Assembly: GCF_019634845.1 (NCBI RefSeq)
Contig: NZ_JAHCAQ010000002.1
Location: forward strand, 1-64,000
Length of the DNA stretch: 64,000 nucleotides
From: Dokdonella sp.
GTDB lineage: Bacteria; Pseudomonadota; Gammaproteobacteria; Xanthomonadales; Rhodanobacteraceae
Direction of reading: 5' to 3'
A program made the translations under genes and the position numbers. Positions 32,693 through 41,202 of the stretch are shown here, piece after piece. The notes under the pieces were generated by a model. That model was not told the origin of the DNA and made no database searches. It worked only from the letters and a program-made list of their open reading frames with translations. The number at the start of each line of letters is the position of its first letter. Position 1 is the first letter of the stretch.

Positions 32693-33379
32693 ATGCCTGT
32701 CTTCGACGAAACCCACGCGCGACCTGCCCTGCTCGAAGCGCGCGCGCTTGCCTTCGCACGCAACGACGAGCCGATCTTCGGCCCGCTCGACTTCACGCTG
32801 TCGGCCGGCGAAGTGGTACTGATGGAAGGCGACAACGGCGCCGGCAAGACGACCCTGCTGCGCGTGCTGTCGGGCCTGCTGGCGCCGACCAGTGGCGAAA
32901 TCCGCCTGCACGGCGAACCGCTGACGCTGGCGCGGCTGTCGCCGCAGGTCGTGCTGCTGTCGCACCAGGGCGGGCTCAAACTCGAACTCACGGCGCTGGA
33001 GAACCTGCGTTTCGCCGCCGGCCTCGTCGGCCAACGCAAGGGTATGTCGCCGCCGAGCGCGTTGACCGCGGTTGGACTCGACGGCTATGGCGACGTGCCC
33101 GTGCGGCAACTGTCCGCCGGACAGAAAAAGCGCGTGGCGCTCGCGCGGGTGCTGCTGGCGCCGGTGGCGTTGTGGTTGCTCGACGAGCCTTACGCCAACC
33201 TCGACCGCAGCGGCATCGAACTGGTCAACCGTCTGCTCGAGCGCCATGCGCACGATGGCGGTGCGGCGCTCATCACCTCGCACGGCGCGTACGCCTACAC
33301 CTCGGGCGCGCCGCGGCGCATCGCGCTGCATGATGCGCAGCGCGCCGCCATGACACTGCCGACCGGAGCCATGGCATGA
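32693..33379 (+). CDS. ccmA: Haem exporter ATP-binding protein CcmA
   Basis: ATPase of the CcmABCD complex, which releases haem-loaded CcmE during cytochrome c maturation. 228 aa. Walker A GDNGAGKTTLLRVL, Q-loop LLSHQGG, signature QLSAGQKKRVALARVLL and Walker B LWLLDEPYANLD are all present. It starts an operon in which each gene overlaps the next. The genes it serves, the c-type cytochromes at 36708-41073, are close by. Confidence 0.93.
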   Translation: MPVFDETHARPALLEARALAFARNDEPIFGPLDFTLSAGEVVLMEGDNGAGKTTLLRVLSGLLAPTSGEIRLHGEPLTLARLSPQVVLLSHQGGLKLELTALENLRFAAGLVGQRKGMSPPSALTAVGLDGYGDVPVRQLSAGQKKRVALARVLLAPVALWLLDEPYANLDRSGIELVNRLLERHAHDGGAALITSHGAYAYTSGAPRRIALHDAQRAAMTLPTGAMA

Positions 33380-34059
33380 CCCCCGGCAGCACGCCCGCCG
33401 CCTGCGCCGCCCTGCTGCGCCGCGATCTCACGCTGGTATGGCGCCGCCGCGGCGATGCGTTCAACCCGCTGCTGTTCGCGCTGATCGTGGTGGCGCTGTT
33501 CCCGCTCGCACTCGGCCCCGAGCCCGAACAGCTGCGCCGCATCGCCGCCGGCATCGTGTTCGTGGCCCTGCTGCTCGCTGGGCTGCTGGCGCTCGACACA
33601 CTGTTCCGCAGCGACTACGAGGACGGCTCGCTCGAACAGCTCGTGCTGTCGCCCCACCCGTTGTCGCTGCTGCTGGCCTGCAAGATCGGCGTGCACTGGC
33701 TGACCACGGCGCTGCCGCTCATCGTGCTGGCACCGCTGCTCGGTGAACTGCTGCACCTGCCGGGCGAGGTGCGCGGCGTGCTCGTGGTCGCGCTGCTGCT
33801 GGCCACGCCACTGCTGAGCCTGATCGGCGCGGTCTGCGTCGCGCTCACGGTTGGCATGCACCGCTCTGGTATGCTGCTGGCCCTGTTGGTACTGCCGCTG
33901 TACGTGCCGATCCTCATCTTCGGCGCCGGTGCCTGCAACGCCGCTCAGGCGGGCCTGCCGTCGCTCGCTCCGCTGCTGTGGCTGGCGGCAGCCCTCGTCC
34001 TTGCCCTCGTGCTGGCGCCGCTGGCCTGCGCCGCGGCACTGCGGATCTCGATCTCATGA
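33376..34059 (+). CDS. ccmB: Haem exporter protein CcmB
   Basis: Membrane subunit of CcmABCD, 227 aa. It has six hydrophobic segments, including LIVVALFPLALGPE, and the family sequence GLLALDTLFRSDYEDGSLEQLVLS. The start overlaps ccmA by 4 bp (ATGA). Confidence 0.93.
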   Translation: MTPGSTPAACAALLRRDLTLVWRRRGDAFNPLLFALIVVALFPLALGPEPEQLRRIAAGIVFVALLLAGLLALDTLFRSDYEDGSLEQLVLSPHPLSLLLACKIGVHWLTTALPLIVLAPLLGELLHLPGEVRGVLVVALLLATPLLSLIGAVCVALTVGMHRSGMLLALLVLPLYVPILIFGAGACNAAQAGLPSLAPLLWLAAALVLALVLAPLACAAALRISIS

Positions 34060-34817
34060 ACATCCTGCTGCTCTGGTTCCACAAGCTCGGCTCACCCCCG
34101 ACCTTCTACCGTCTGGCCGGCCTGCTGCTGCCGTGGTGCTATGGCATCGGCCTCGTGCTTGGCCTCGTCGCGCTGTACGGCGGCCTCGTGCTCGCGCCGC
34201 GCGATTACCAGCAAGGTGACGCCTACCGCATCATCTTCGTGCACGTGCCGACCGCATGGATGAGCCTGTTCGCCTATGCCTTCATGGCAGCCAATGCCTT
34301 CATCGCGCTGGTGTGGCACATCAAGCTGAGCGAGATCCTCGCCATCGCCAGCGCGCCGATCGGCGCCGCCTTCACCCTGATCGCGCTCGTCACCGGCGCG
34401 TTGTGGGGCAAGCCGATGTGGGGCACCTGGTGGACCTGGGATGCACGCCTGACTTCGGAACTCGTGCTGCTGTTCCTCTATCTGGGCGTGATCGGACTCA
34501 ACGCCGCGATCGAGGATCGGCGTCAAGCCGCACGCGCGGCCGGATTCCTGGCCTTGGTCGGCATCGTCAACCTGCCGATCGTGCATTTCTCGGTCAACTG
34601 GTGGAACACGCTGCACCAGGGCTCGACGGTGCGATTGATGGGACCATCGAAGATCGATGCGGCAATGGTCTGGCCGCTCTTGCTGATGGCGCTGGCGACC
34701 CATATCTGGTTCTTCGGCAGCGTACTGATGCGTGCGCGCATCGCGTTGCTGCAACTGGAAGGCGGCAAGGACTGGGTGCGCAGGGTGGCGCTCGACGAGG
34801 GTGCGGGCAATGACTGA
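34056..34817 (+). CDS. ccmC: Haem exporter protein CcmC
   Basis: Integral membrane haem handler that loads haem onto CcmE. 253 aa from the ATG at 34056 (overlaps ccmB by 4 bp; the longer upstream frame is not coding). Six membrane helices. The tryptophan-rich motif is WGKPMWGTWWTWDARLTSEL, and the flanking haem-ligand His residues lie in IFVHVPTAWMS and PIVHFSVNWWNTLHQG. Confidence 0.94.
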   Translation: MNILLLWFHKLGSPPTFYRLAGLLLPWCYGIGLVLGLVALYGGLVLAPRDYQQGDAYRIIFVHVPTAWMSLFAYAFMAANAFIALVWHIKLSEILAIASAPIGAAFTLIALVTGALWGKPMWGTWWTWDARLTSELVLLFLYLGVIGLNAAIEDRRQAARAAGFLALVGIVNLPIVHFSVNWWNTLHQGSTVRLMGPSKIDAAMVWPLLLMALATHIWFFGSVLMRARIALLQLEGGKDWVRRVALDEGAGND

Positions 34818-34998
34818 ATTCATTGCAATGGGCGGTTATGCGTTCTACGTGTGGACTTCGGTCGCGGTGTTCTTCGGCGTGCTCGCAGCAGAGGCACTGG
34901 CGCCGTTGGCGCAGCGCCGCCGCGTGCTGAGCGAGATCCGTGGCCGCCTGCAGCGCCGCGCGGCGCGTGCGCAGCCGCCACGCGGGGAGGCACCATGA
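34810..34998 (+). CDS. ccmD: Haem exporter protein CcmD
   Basis: Small single-helix subunit of 62 aa that holds CcmABC and CcmE together. It has the typical [15 protein letters not shown] start and a basic C-terminal tail ([18 protein letters not shown]). The gene overlaps ccmC by 8 bp. Confidence 0.88.
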   Translation: MTEFIAMGGYAFYVWTSVAVFFGVLAAEALAPLAQRRRVLSEIRGRLQRRAARAQPPRGEAP

Positions 34999-35468
34999 AT
35001 CCGGTTCGCAAGCGCCGCCTCATCCTCATTGCGCTCGTGCTGGCCGCGGTCGGCGTCGCCACCGGCCTCACCGTGCTCGCGCTGCAGCAGAACATGACCT
35101 ACCTGTATTCTCCGAGCGAAGTCGAGGCGGGCCATGCCCCGGCCGGCGCGCGCTTCCGTCTCGGCGGCGTCGTGCTCGAGCATTCGATCGAGCGCACCCG
35201 TGATTCGCTCAAGGTCGATTTCATCGTGACCGATCGCATCCGGCAGCTGCCGGTCGAGTACACCGGCATCCTTCCCGACCTGTTCCGCGAAGGTCAGAGC
35301 ATCGTTGCGACCGGCACTCTGCAAGGCGGCCGCTTCGTCGCCACCGAGGTGCTCGCCAAGCACGACGAGACCTACATGCCGCCGGAAGTGCGCGATGCGA
35401 TCGAGAAGGCCAAACACGTCGAAGCGGCTGGCGCCGCGCCGGCGGCATCAACCCACGCGGCGCAGTGA
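34995..35468 (+). CDS. ccmE: Cytochrome c maturation haem chaperone CcmE
   Basis: Periplasmic haem chaperone, 157 aa from the ATG at 34995 (GGGGAGG ribosome binding site). It has an N-terminal membrane anchor, an OB-fold, and the covalent-haem His and the Tyr in [13 protein letters not shown]. Its last 21 bp overlap the convergent LysR gene. The ccmF, ccmG and ccmH genes that normally follow are absent from this window. Confidence 0.93.
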   Translation: MNPVRKRRLILIALVLAAVGVATGLTVLALQQNMTYLYSPSEVEAGHAPAGARFRLGGVVLEHSIERTRDSLKVDFIVTDRIRQLPVEYTGILPDLFREGQSIVATGTLQGGRFVATEVLAKHDETYMPPEVRDAIEKAKHVEAAGAAPAASTHAAQ

Positions 35469-36437
35469 CGCCCCCGCTGCTGGGCCCGCTTCGCGAGCGG
35501 TCAGGTTCATCGACATGCTGCCTTCGATCGCGCTGCGCAGGTTCTCGCGCATGCGCAGCGAAAGGAAGTCGATGAAGCAGCGCAGTGCGGGTGTCATGCC
35601 GGCGCGCGACAGGAACAGCACATACAGATTCATCTCCGGCAGCGCCCATTTCGGCAGCACGCGCACCAGCGTCCCGGCCGCCAGGTCGGCACGACACAAC
35701 AACGGTGGCAACTCGGCCACGCCGCAGCCGGCCAGCGCGGCGTGCCGCAGCATGATGAGGTCCTCGGTGCGCAGACGTGGCCGATGCGCGATCTGGCGGA
35801 CTGTGCCGCGACCGTCATCGAGTTGCCACAGCGGCCGATCGGCGCAGCCGCGCATCCCCGAGACACTCGGCAACTGACGCAAGTCCTCCGGCTCGCGTGG
35901 CTCGCCGTATCGGGCAAGCAGCTGCGGACTGGCCACCAGCACGTGACGCGGCACCGGAAACGTGCGCACCACGCAACTGGAGGTGCGCACGCTCGGCGCG
36001 ATGCGCAACGCCACGTCAAAGCCTTCGCTGATGAGGTCGACTTCGCGGTTGGTGACCTCGAGCACGACTTCCACCTCCGGGTAGTCGCGCATGAAGTCGC
36101 AGAACACTGGCGCCAGCACCGCCTGGGCGAAATTGACCGGGCTGGTGACCCGCACGATGCCACGCGGTACGCCGCGCACATCCTCGATCACCTCGTCGGC
36201 GCGGGCGACTTCCTCCAGCACACTGCGGCAGCGCTCGTAGTAGCGCTGGCCGACTTCAGTGATGTGCAGCTTGCGCGTGGTGCGATGGATCAGGCGCACG
36301 CCGATGCGCTCCTCCAAGCGCGCCAAGTGCTGGCTCAGCAGCGACTTGGAGACGCCCAGCGCGTCGCTCGCCGCACTCAGGCTACCGTGCTCGACGATGC
36401 GCGCGAAGTACAGCAGGTCGTTGAGATCGTTGCCCAT
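35448..36437 (-). CDS. LysR-family transcriptional regulator
   Basis: 329 aa from the ATG at 36437. The N-terminal winged helix-turn-helix ([25 protein letters not shown]) is of the AaeR/CrgA-like LysR subgroup, with [14 protein letters not shown] next. The effector domain covers about 90-295. It is divergent from the decahaem cytochrome gene across a 270-bp control region and is a candidate regulator of that operon. Its 3' end overlaps the end of ccmE on the opposite strand. Confidence 0.9.
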   Translation of the reverse strand: MGNDLNDLLYFARIVEHGSLSAASDALGVSKSLLSQHLARLEERIGVRLIHRTTRKLHITEVGQRYYERCRSVLEEVARADEVIEDVRGVPRGIVRVTSPVNFAQAVLAPVFCDFMRDYPEVEVVLEVTNREVDLISEGFDVALRIAPSVRTSSCVVRTFPVPRHVLVASPQLLARYGEPREPEDLRQLPSVSGMRGCADRPLWQLDDGRGTVRQIAHRPRLRTEDLIMLRHAALAGCGVAELPPLLCRADLAAGTLVRVLPKWALPEMNLYVLFLSRAGMTPALRCFIDFLSLRMRENLRSAIEGSMSMNLTAREAGPAAGASLRRVG

Positions 36438-36625
36438 CGCGCACCCCGGCGGCCGTGGCGGTACCAGCATAGCAATGTGAAGCAGCAACCCGATTGTTCA
36501 CCGCAACATTCAGTTGTGCGCAAAGAATAGCCGCAGCGTTCGAATACCAGAACGATCTTTTCCCGAATGCGGGCTGGTCAAGCCGCCGTTCACGGCCGAC
36601 ACTCGGGACATGCAGGGCAATTTGT

Positions 36626-36650
36626 CGCACCCGGTCACAAACCGGGTGCG
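36626..36650 (+). promoter_or_regulatory. Perfect inverted repeat upstream of the decahaem cytochrome gene
   Basis: CGCACCCGGT and ACCGGGTGCG are 10-bp arms around the 5-nt loop CACAA, ending 57 bp before the mtrA-like start codon, in the control region shared with the divergent LysR gene. It could be an operator or a 5'-leader hairpin. No T-run follows. No -35/-10 pair is convincing. Confidence 0.55.
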
Positions 36651-36707
36651 TACCGCGCGAGGGGCGCGACATTGCCACTGTTCGCCGGCAACCGGGGGAA
36701 GCGAACG

Positions 36708-37760
36708 ATGAGCCTGCTGCGCATCACAGCGATCCTGCTCCTTGGCGGAGCATTGTTCAGTCACGGCAACGGCGCCCATGCGCAGCAGTCACGCGAGCAA
36801 CTCGCGCGCGGTCTGCCTTCGTCCAACCTCAGCGGCACCGATGTGCAGGCCACGCAGGCGAGCCTGCTCGCGGCGCCCGGCTTCGCGCGGGCGCGTGTGG
36901 CGAGCAATCCCGCCGCCGCCGATGCGACCGCAGTCGGTGAAGCAACCTGCACGTCCTGCCACCAGCTCGAAGCCAATCACTTCACCCATACCCTGCATGC
37001 GCTGGGCCTGCATGCGGCCAGCCAGGCCGACGCCTCGATCCCGGTCTGCGAGGCCTGCCATGGCCCAGGCTCGCGCCACGCGCAGGCGCCGTTCGAAAAG
37101 GGACTCATCATCGCTTTCACCAAGGGTGGCGGCACCCCGACCGAGGTGCAGACGGCCACCTGCCTCAACTGCCACAAAGGCGGGCCGCGCGATCACTGGA
37201 GCGGCTCTGTGCACCAGCGCAACGACCTGTCGTGCAGCGATTGCCACAACCCGATGGCCAACTTCTCGGCCGAGGGCTTCATGGCCAGGAACTCGATCAA
37301 CGACACCTGCGCGCAATGCCACAAGGACGTCCGTCTGCAGTTCAACCGCCGCTCGCACATGCCGCTGCCCGAAGGGCAGATGAGCTGCGTCGATTGCCAC
37401 AATCCGCATGGCTCGATCACAAACCCCCTGCTCAAGACCAACACGGTCAATGAAACCTGCTACCAGTGCCACGCCGAAAAGCGCGGTCCGTTCCTGTTCG
37501 AGCACGCACCGGTGCGCGAAAACTGCCTCAATTGCCACTCGCCGCACGGCTCCAACCAGAACACGCTGCTGGTGGCGCCGGTACCGTTCCTGTGCCAGCA
37601 GTGTCACACCGGTCAGCGCCACCCCAACGACCTGCACACGGCGCAGTCGTTGGCAACGGGCAGCACGCCGGACGAACGGGTCATGGGACGTGGCTGCCTG
37701 ACGTGCCACGCCAACATCCACGGCTCCAACGCGCCGTCGGGCCCGCGCTTCCACGAGTGA
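36708..37760 (+). CDS. mtrA: Decahaem c-type cytochrome, MtrA/DmsE/PioA family
   Basis: Periplasmic electron carrier that plugs into the MtrB barrel and conducts electrons across the outer membrane. 350 aa from the ATG at 36708 (GGGGGAAG ribosome binding site). It has a signal peptide ending near GNGAHAQ. Ten CxxCH haem motifs are visible in order: CTSCH, CEACH, CLNCH, CSDCH, CAQCH, CVDCH, CYQCH, CLNCH, CQQCH, CLTCH. The spacing and the PEGQMSCVDCHNPHGS segment match the DmsE/MtrA family. The gene is the first of an operon with the barrel (15 bp on) and a c4-type cytochrome. Whether the electrons flow outwards (metal reduction) or inwards (iron oxidation, as in PioA/MtoA) cannot be read from the sequence. 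Confidence 0.93.
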   Translation: MSLLRITAILLLGGALFSHGNGAHAQQSREQLARGLPSSNLSGTDVQATQASLLAAPGFARARVASNPAAADATAVGEATCTSCHQLEANHFTHTLHALGLHAASQADASIPVCEACHGPGSRHAQAPFEKGLIIAFTKGGGTPTEVQTATCLNCHKGGPRDHWSGSVHQRNDLSCSDCHNPMANFSAEGFMARNSINDTCAQCHKDVRLQFNRRSHMPLPEGQMSCVDCHNPHGSITNPLLKTNTVNETCYQCHAEKRGPFLFEHAPVRENCLNCHSPHGSNQNTLLVAPVPFLCQQCHTGQRHPNDLHTAQSLATGSTPDERVMGRGCLTCHANIHGSNAPSGPRFHE

Positions 37761-37775
37761 GGGAGGAGGTCGACC

Positions 37776-40346
37776 ATGTCCACGATACGCCTGCCCCTGC
37801 CACTGCGTGCGCTGCCGCTCGCGCTGACCTTCGCCCTTGCACCCGCCATCGCCGCCGACACCGGTGTCGGCGTCGATACCTGGCGCGCCAACAAGTTCGA
37901 TCCGAGTGCCGGTGCCGCCAGCCAGTCGGTCGACCATCGCGGCACGAGCTGGCTGCGTTCAGGCGAGCTGCGCACGCCGACCGGGTACCTGTACATGTGC
38001 CCGGCGGAAGACCCGCATGTCGACGACTTCGGCGCCTGGATCGGCTACGGCGTGCTGCAGATCGGCGCTGTCGCGACTTCGGGCGATGATCGCAACGCGC
38101 TGTGGAATCGCTACGTCGACTGGGATAGCGGCCTCGTCCTCGGCCTGCTCGACTACACCTGGCAGCGCCCCGCCGATGGCACTTACGCCAACGTGCGCGC
38201 CAGTCGCATCAGCGAGGACGACCAGTATTACCAGGCGGTGTTCGGCCGCGCCGGCAGCTACAAGGTACAGGCCTTCCTGCGCGACATGCCGAACGTGCTC
38301 AGCCGCAACGCGCGCTCGCTGTGGGACGGCGTCGGCAGCAACACGCTGACACTACCGGCCGGACTCACACCCGCGGCGAGCACGCCGCAACAGGTCGCAA
38401 CCGTCATCGCGGCGCGGCCCGATCAGAGCCTGTCGGTCACGCGTTCCAAGCAGGGCCTTGGCTTCAACATGTACCTGAGTTCGCAGTGGACGGCCTATGC
38501 CAACCTCGCCGATGAGCAACGCAGCGGCGCACGTCCTTATGGCGGGCCATTCTTCTTCAACTACCCGTTCCCGGCCAACGGTGGGGTGTTGGAAACCCCC
38601 AAGCCAATCGACGACCACACGCTGAACCTCAACGCCGGCCTGCGCTATGCCAGCCGCAGCTGGCGCATGGAACTAGGCTACAGCGGCTCGTTCTACCGCG
38701 ACCGCTGGACGCGCTACACCTACCAGATGCCGTTCGCGCTGTGGGCCGTCGTTCCCGGTTCGGCGTCGGCGCCACTGACCACCGGTCAGATGGCGATGGA
38801 GCCCGACAACGACTACCACAACGTCAAGGCCAGCTTCACGCGCAAGCTGCCGTTGGATGGCGAGCTCTCGCTCACCGCCTCGGCCGGTCGCATGAGCCAG
38901 GACGACACGCTGATCGCACCGATCGATTGCCAAGGCGTGTTCGGCATCGGGCTCGGTGGCAACCTCGCACTCGGCCCGGCCAACCCATTCCTGTTCGACT
39001 GTTCGAAATGGAACACGCCGGCTGCACTGTCACGGCGCACGGCCGACATGAGCATCGACACCACGCTGCTCGATGCGCGGGCTTCGCTACGCCCCACCGC
39101 AACGCTGTCGCTGCGTGGCGGGCTGCGCTTCAATCGCGATGACTACCGCAATGGCTACCTGGCGTGGAATCCGTTGACCGGCGACTATGGCTACATCGCG
39201 GAGAACGGATCCCAGGGCAGCATCGTGCCTGGCGAAGTGGGGTTGTTCAATCCGTTGAGGATGGCATCCAACCTCACCCGAGTGCGCAGTATGCCGCTCG
39301 ATCTGCAGACGATCGATGCCGATGTCGGCGCCGACTGGCGCCTTGGCAGCGCCAACACACTCGGCGCAACGCTCGCGCTCAACCGCTTCGAACCAACCAA
39401 TCGCGAACGGACCCGGCTCGACGACACCAGCCTGAAGCTGACTTGGGTCAATCGCACCACCGACTGGCTGACCCTGCGCGTCAACTACACATGGAAGGAC
39501 TCCAGTGGCGACCGCTACAACTTCGATCCCTATCACCACTTCTATTCCACCAGTCTGCCCGGCTATGTTCCGCCGGCCGCAGGCACGCCCTCGCACACGG
39601 TCGAGGCGATGCGCAAATACGACCTGTCGAGCCGACGCACGCACAAGGTCGACGTGATGGCAACCGTCATGCCGCGCGACGACATGACGATCAGCGCTTC
39701 GCTGCGCGGCGACTGGAACTCCTACGATGCCGTCATCGGTCGGCGCGCGCTCAATACCAACAGCGCCACGTTGCAGTGGGAATGGCAGCCACGACCGACC
39801 ACGAGCCTCAGCCTCTACGGCGCGTGGGATCGCTCCCAGCTCAGCCTGTCGAATGTGCAGGATCAACAGGCCGGTGCCGGCGTCGACCCGTCGCTGGGCG
39901 GCCCCAACTACGCACTGATCGGCCAGTGGTGGCTGCGCGATTCGCAGCGCAACCTCTACGGCGGCGCCACGCTGGACCATCGCATCGGCCACGTGCGCAT
40001 CGACGCCAACTGGAACTACGTGCAATCGCGCGGGCTCGACGACTACAGCTACGCCGGCTCGAGTGCACTGGCGTACCCGGGCACCGTGACCGGCACCGGA
40101 CCCGGCAGCGGCGGCTTCCCCGCCATGACCTACCGCGTGCAATCGTTCACGGTGGGCGTCACCGTACCGATCCACCAGCGCGTGTCGCTGCGCGTGTTCG
40201 ATTACTACGAGCGCGGCCACGTCAGCGACTGGCACTACGCCGGTTTCGACGCCAACCGCATTTACGACCATCGCGTCTACACCGATGGCGGTCCGCAGAG
40301 CTACCGCGCGAACCTCGTCGGCGTGCTCCTCAACGTGAAGTTGTGA
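37776..40346 (+). CDS. mtrB: Outer-membrane beta-barrel, MtrB/PioB family
   Basis: Outer-membrane barrel that sheathes the decahaem cytochrome. It is 856 aa, longer than most MtrB proteins (about 650-800). Signal peptide LPLALTFALAPAIAAD, then alternating amphipathic strands rich in Tyr, Trp, Arg and Asp, with family features such as EDDQYYQAVFGRAGSY, LNLNAGLRYASRSWRMELGY and a C-terminal strand AEN-like ending RANLVGVLLNVKL. The N-terminal CxxC seen in Shewanella MtrB is not evident; the few Cys (YMCPAED, PIDCQG, FDCSKW) are isolated. A GGGAGGAGG ribosome binding site precedes the ATG. It is 15 bp behind mtrA and 10 bp before the c4-type cytochrome gene. Confidence 0.9.
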   Translation: MSTIRLPLPLRALPLALTFALAPAIAADTGVGVDTWRANKFDPSAGAASQSVDHRGTSWLRSGELRTPTGYLYMCPAEDPHVDDFGAWIGYGVLQIGAVATSGDDRNALWNRYVDWDSGLVLGLLDYTWQRPADGTYANVRASRISEDDQYYQAVFGRAGSYKVQAFLRDMPNVLSRNARSLWDGVGSNTLTLPAGLTPAASTPQQVATVIAARPDQSLSVTRSKQGLGFNMYLSSQWTAYANLADEQRSGARPYGGPFFFNYPFPANGGVLETPKPIDDHTLNLNAGLRYASRSWRMELGYSGSFYRDRWTRYTYQMPFALWAVVPGSASAPLTTGQMAMEPDNDYHNVKASFTRKLPLDGELSLTASAGRMSQDDTLIAPIDCQGVFGIGLGGNLALGPANPFLFDCSKWNTPAALSRRTADMSIDTTLLDARASLRPTATLSLRGGLRFNRDDYRNGYLAWNPLTGDYGYIAENGSQGSIVPGEVGLFNPLRMASNLTRVRSMPLDLQTIDADVGADWRLGSANTLGATLALNRFEPTNRERTRLDDTSLKLTWVNRTTDWLTLRVNYTWKDSSGDRYNFDPYHHFYSTSLPGYVPPAAGTPSHTVEAMRKYDLSSRRTHKVDVMATVMPRDDMTISASLRGDWNSYDAVIGRRALNTNSATLQWEWQPRPTTSLSLYGAWDRSQLSLSNVQDQQAGAGVDPSLGGPNYALIGQWWLRDSQRNLYGGATLDHRIGHVRIDANWNYVQSRGLDDYSYAGSSALAYPGTVTGTGPGSGGFPAMTYRVQSFTVGVTVPIHQRVSLRVFDYYERGHVSDWHYAGFDANRIYDHRVYTDGGPQSYRANLVGVLLNVKL

Positions 40347-40356
40347 GGTGGGCGAG

Positions 40357-41073
40357 ATGAATGCGAACACGATGCCCCGCCGCGCCCTGTTCATCCTGCT
40401 GCCGCTGCTGCTGGCGGCCGCCGTCAGCGCGCAGGCCCAATCGACGGCCAAACCGACCGCAGCGGGCAAATGGCTCGACAAGCGCGGCCATGCGCCGATC
40501 CACGGCGATGCCGCCGCGGGCCAGACCAAGTCCGAAGTGTGTCGGGCCTGCCATGGCCAGGACGGCAACACGCCGGTGCCGACGTTTCCCAACCTCGGCG
40601 GTCAGCGGGCCGATTTCCTGTATTGGGAACTCATCGAGCTCAAGCACGGATATCGCTACCAGTCCCCGATGACCGAACAGCTCGCGCCACTCAGCGATCA
40701 GGACGTGCGCGATCTTGCGGCCTTTTTCGCCTCGCAGCCGCTGGCTCACGCCCACGACGCCAGTGCTGATCCGGCCGCCATCGAGCTGGGCGAGCGAATC
40801 TTCCACAGCGGCGACGCGCAGCGCGGCGTGCCGCCCTGCCAGGGCTGCCACGGCACCAACGCCGACGGCATCGCGCAGCGTCCGGGTTGGCCGATCCTGC
40901 AGGGCCAGCACCCCGCCTACCTTGCCGCGCGCCTGCGCGCCTATCGCGATGGCGACCCACCCAACTCGAGCAACGACTTCATCATGAACGGCGTCGCGCG
41001 CGGGCTCGACGACGCCGCCATCGATGGCCTTGCCGCGTGGCTGGTGTCGCGCGGGGGCACGCAGCACCAGTAA
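40357..41073 (+). CDS. Dihaem cytochrome c (c4 type)
   Basis: Periplasmic carrier, 238 aa from the ATG at 40357 (a GTG at 40348 also in frame). Signal peptide LLPLLLAAAVSAQAQ. Two class I haem domains: VCRACHGQDGN in the first half and PCQGCHGTNADG in the second, with axial Met candidates in YQSPMTEQ and FIMNGVA. It is probably the redox partner between the decahaem conduit and the inner-membrane chain. It closes the operon. A GC-rich inverted repeat lies in the convergent gap at 41074-41202. Confidence 0.92.
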   Translation: MNANTMPRRALFILLPLLLAAAVSAQAQSTAKPTAAGKWLDKRGHAPIHGDAAAGQTKSEVCRACHGQDGNTPVPTFPNLGGQRADFLYWELIELKHGYRYQSPMTEQLAPLSDQDVRDLAAFFASQPLAHAHDASADPAAIELGERIFHSGDAQRGVPPCQGCHGTNADGIAQRPGWPILQGQHPAYLAARLRAYRDGDPPNSSNDFIMNGVARGLDDAAIDGLAAWLVSRGGTQHQ

Positions 41074-41202
41074 GCGTGCCGCCGCCACGCGCGGCACTCG
41101 TGACGCCCGCTGCCGGTATCGGTGTCGGCGCTGCGCTGCAGCGAGCGGCGGGTCGGCGTGCGCCGACCACCGATCCGCGTGCCGGTTCGGCGCGGCGGGC
41201 CG

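Noticed and set aside
36489-36707. FNR/ANR-type box upstream of the decahaem cytochrome gene
   Set aside because: No TTGAT-N4-ATCAA-like match was found; only the perfect inverted repeat at 36626-36650 was reported.
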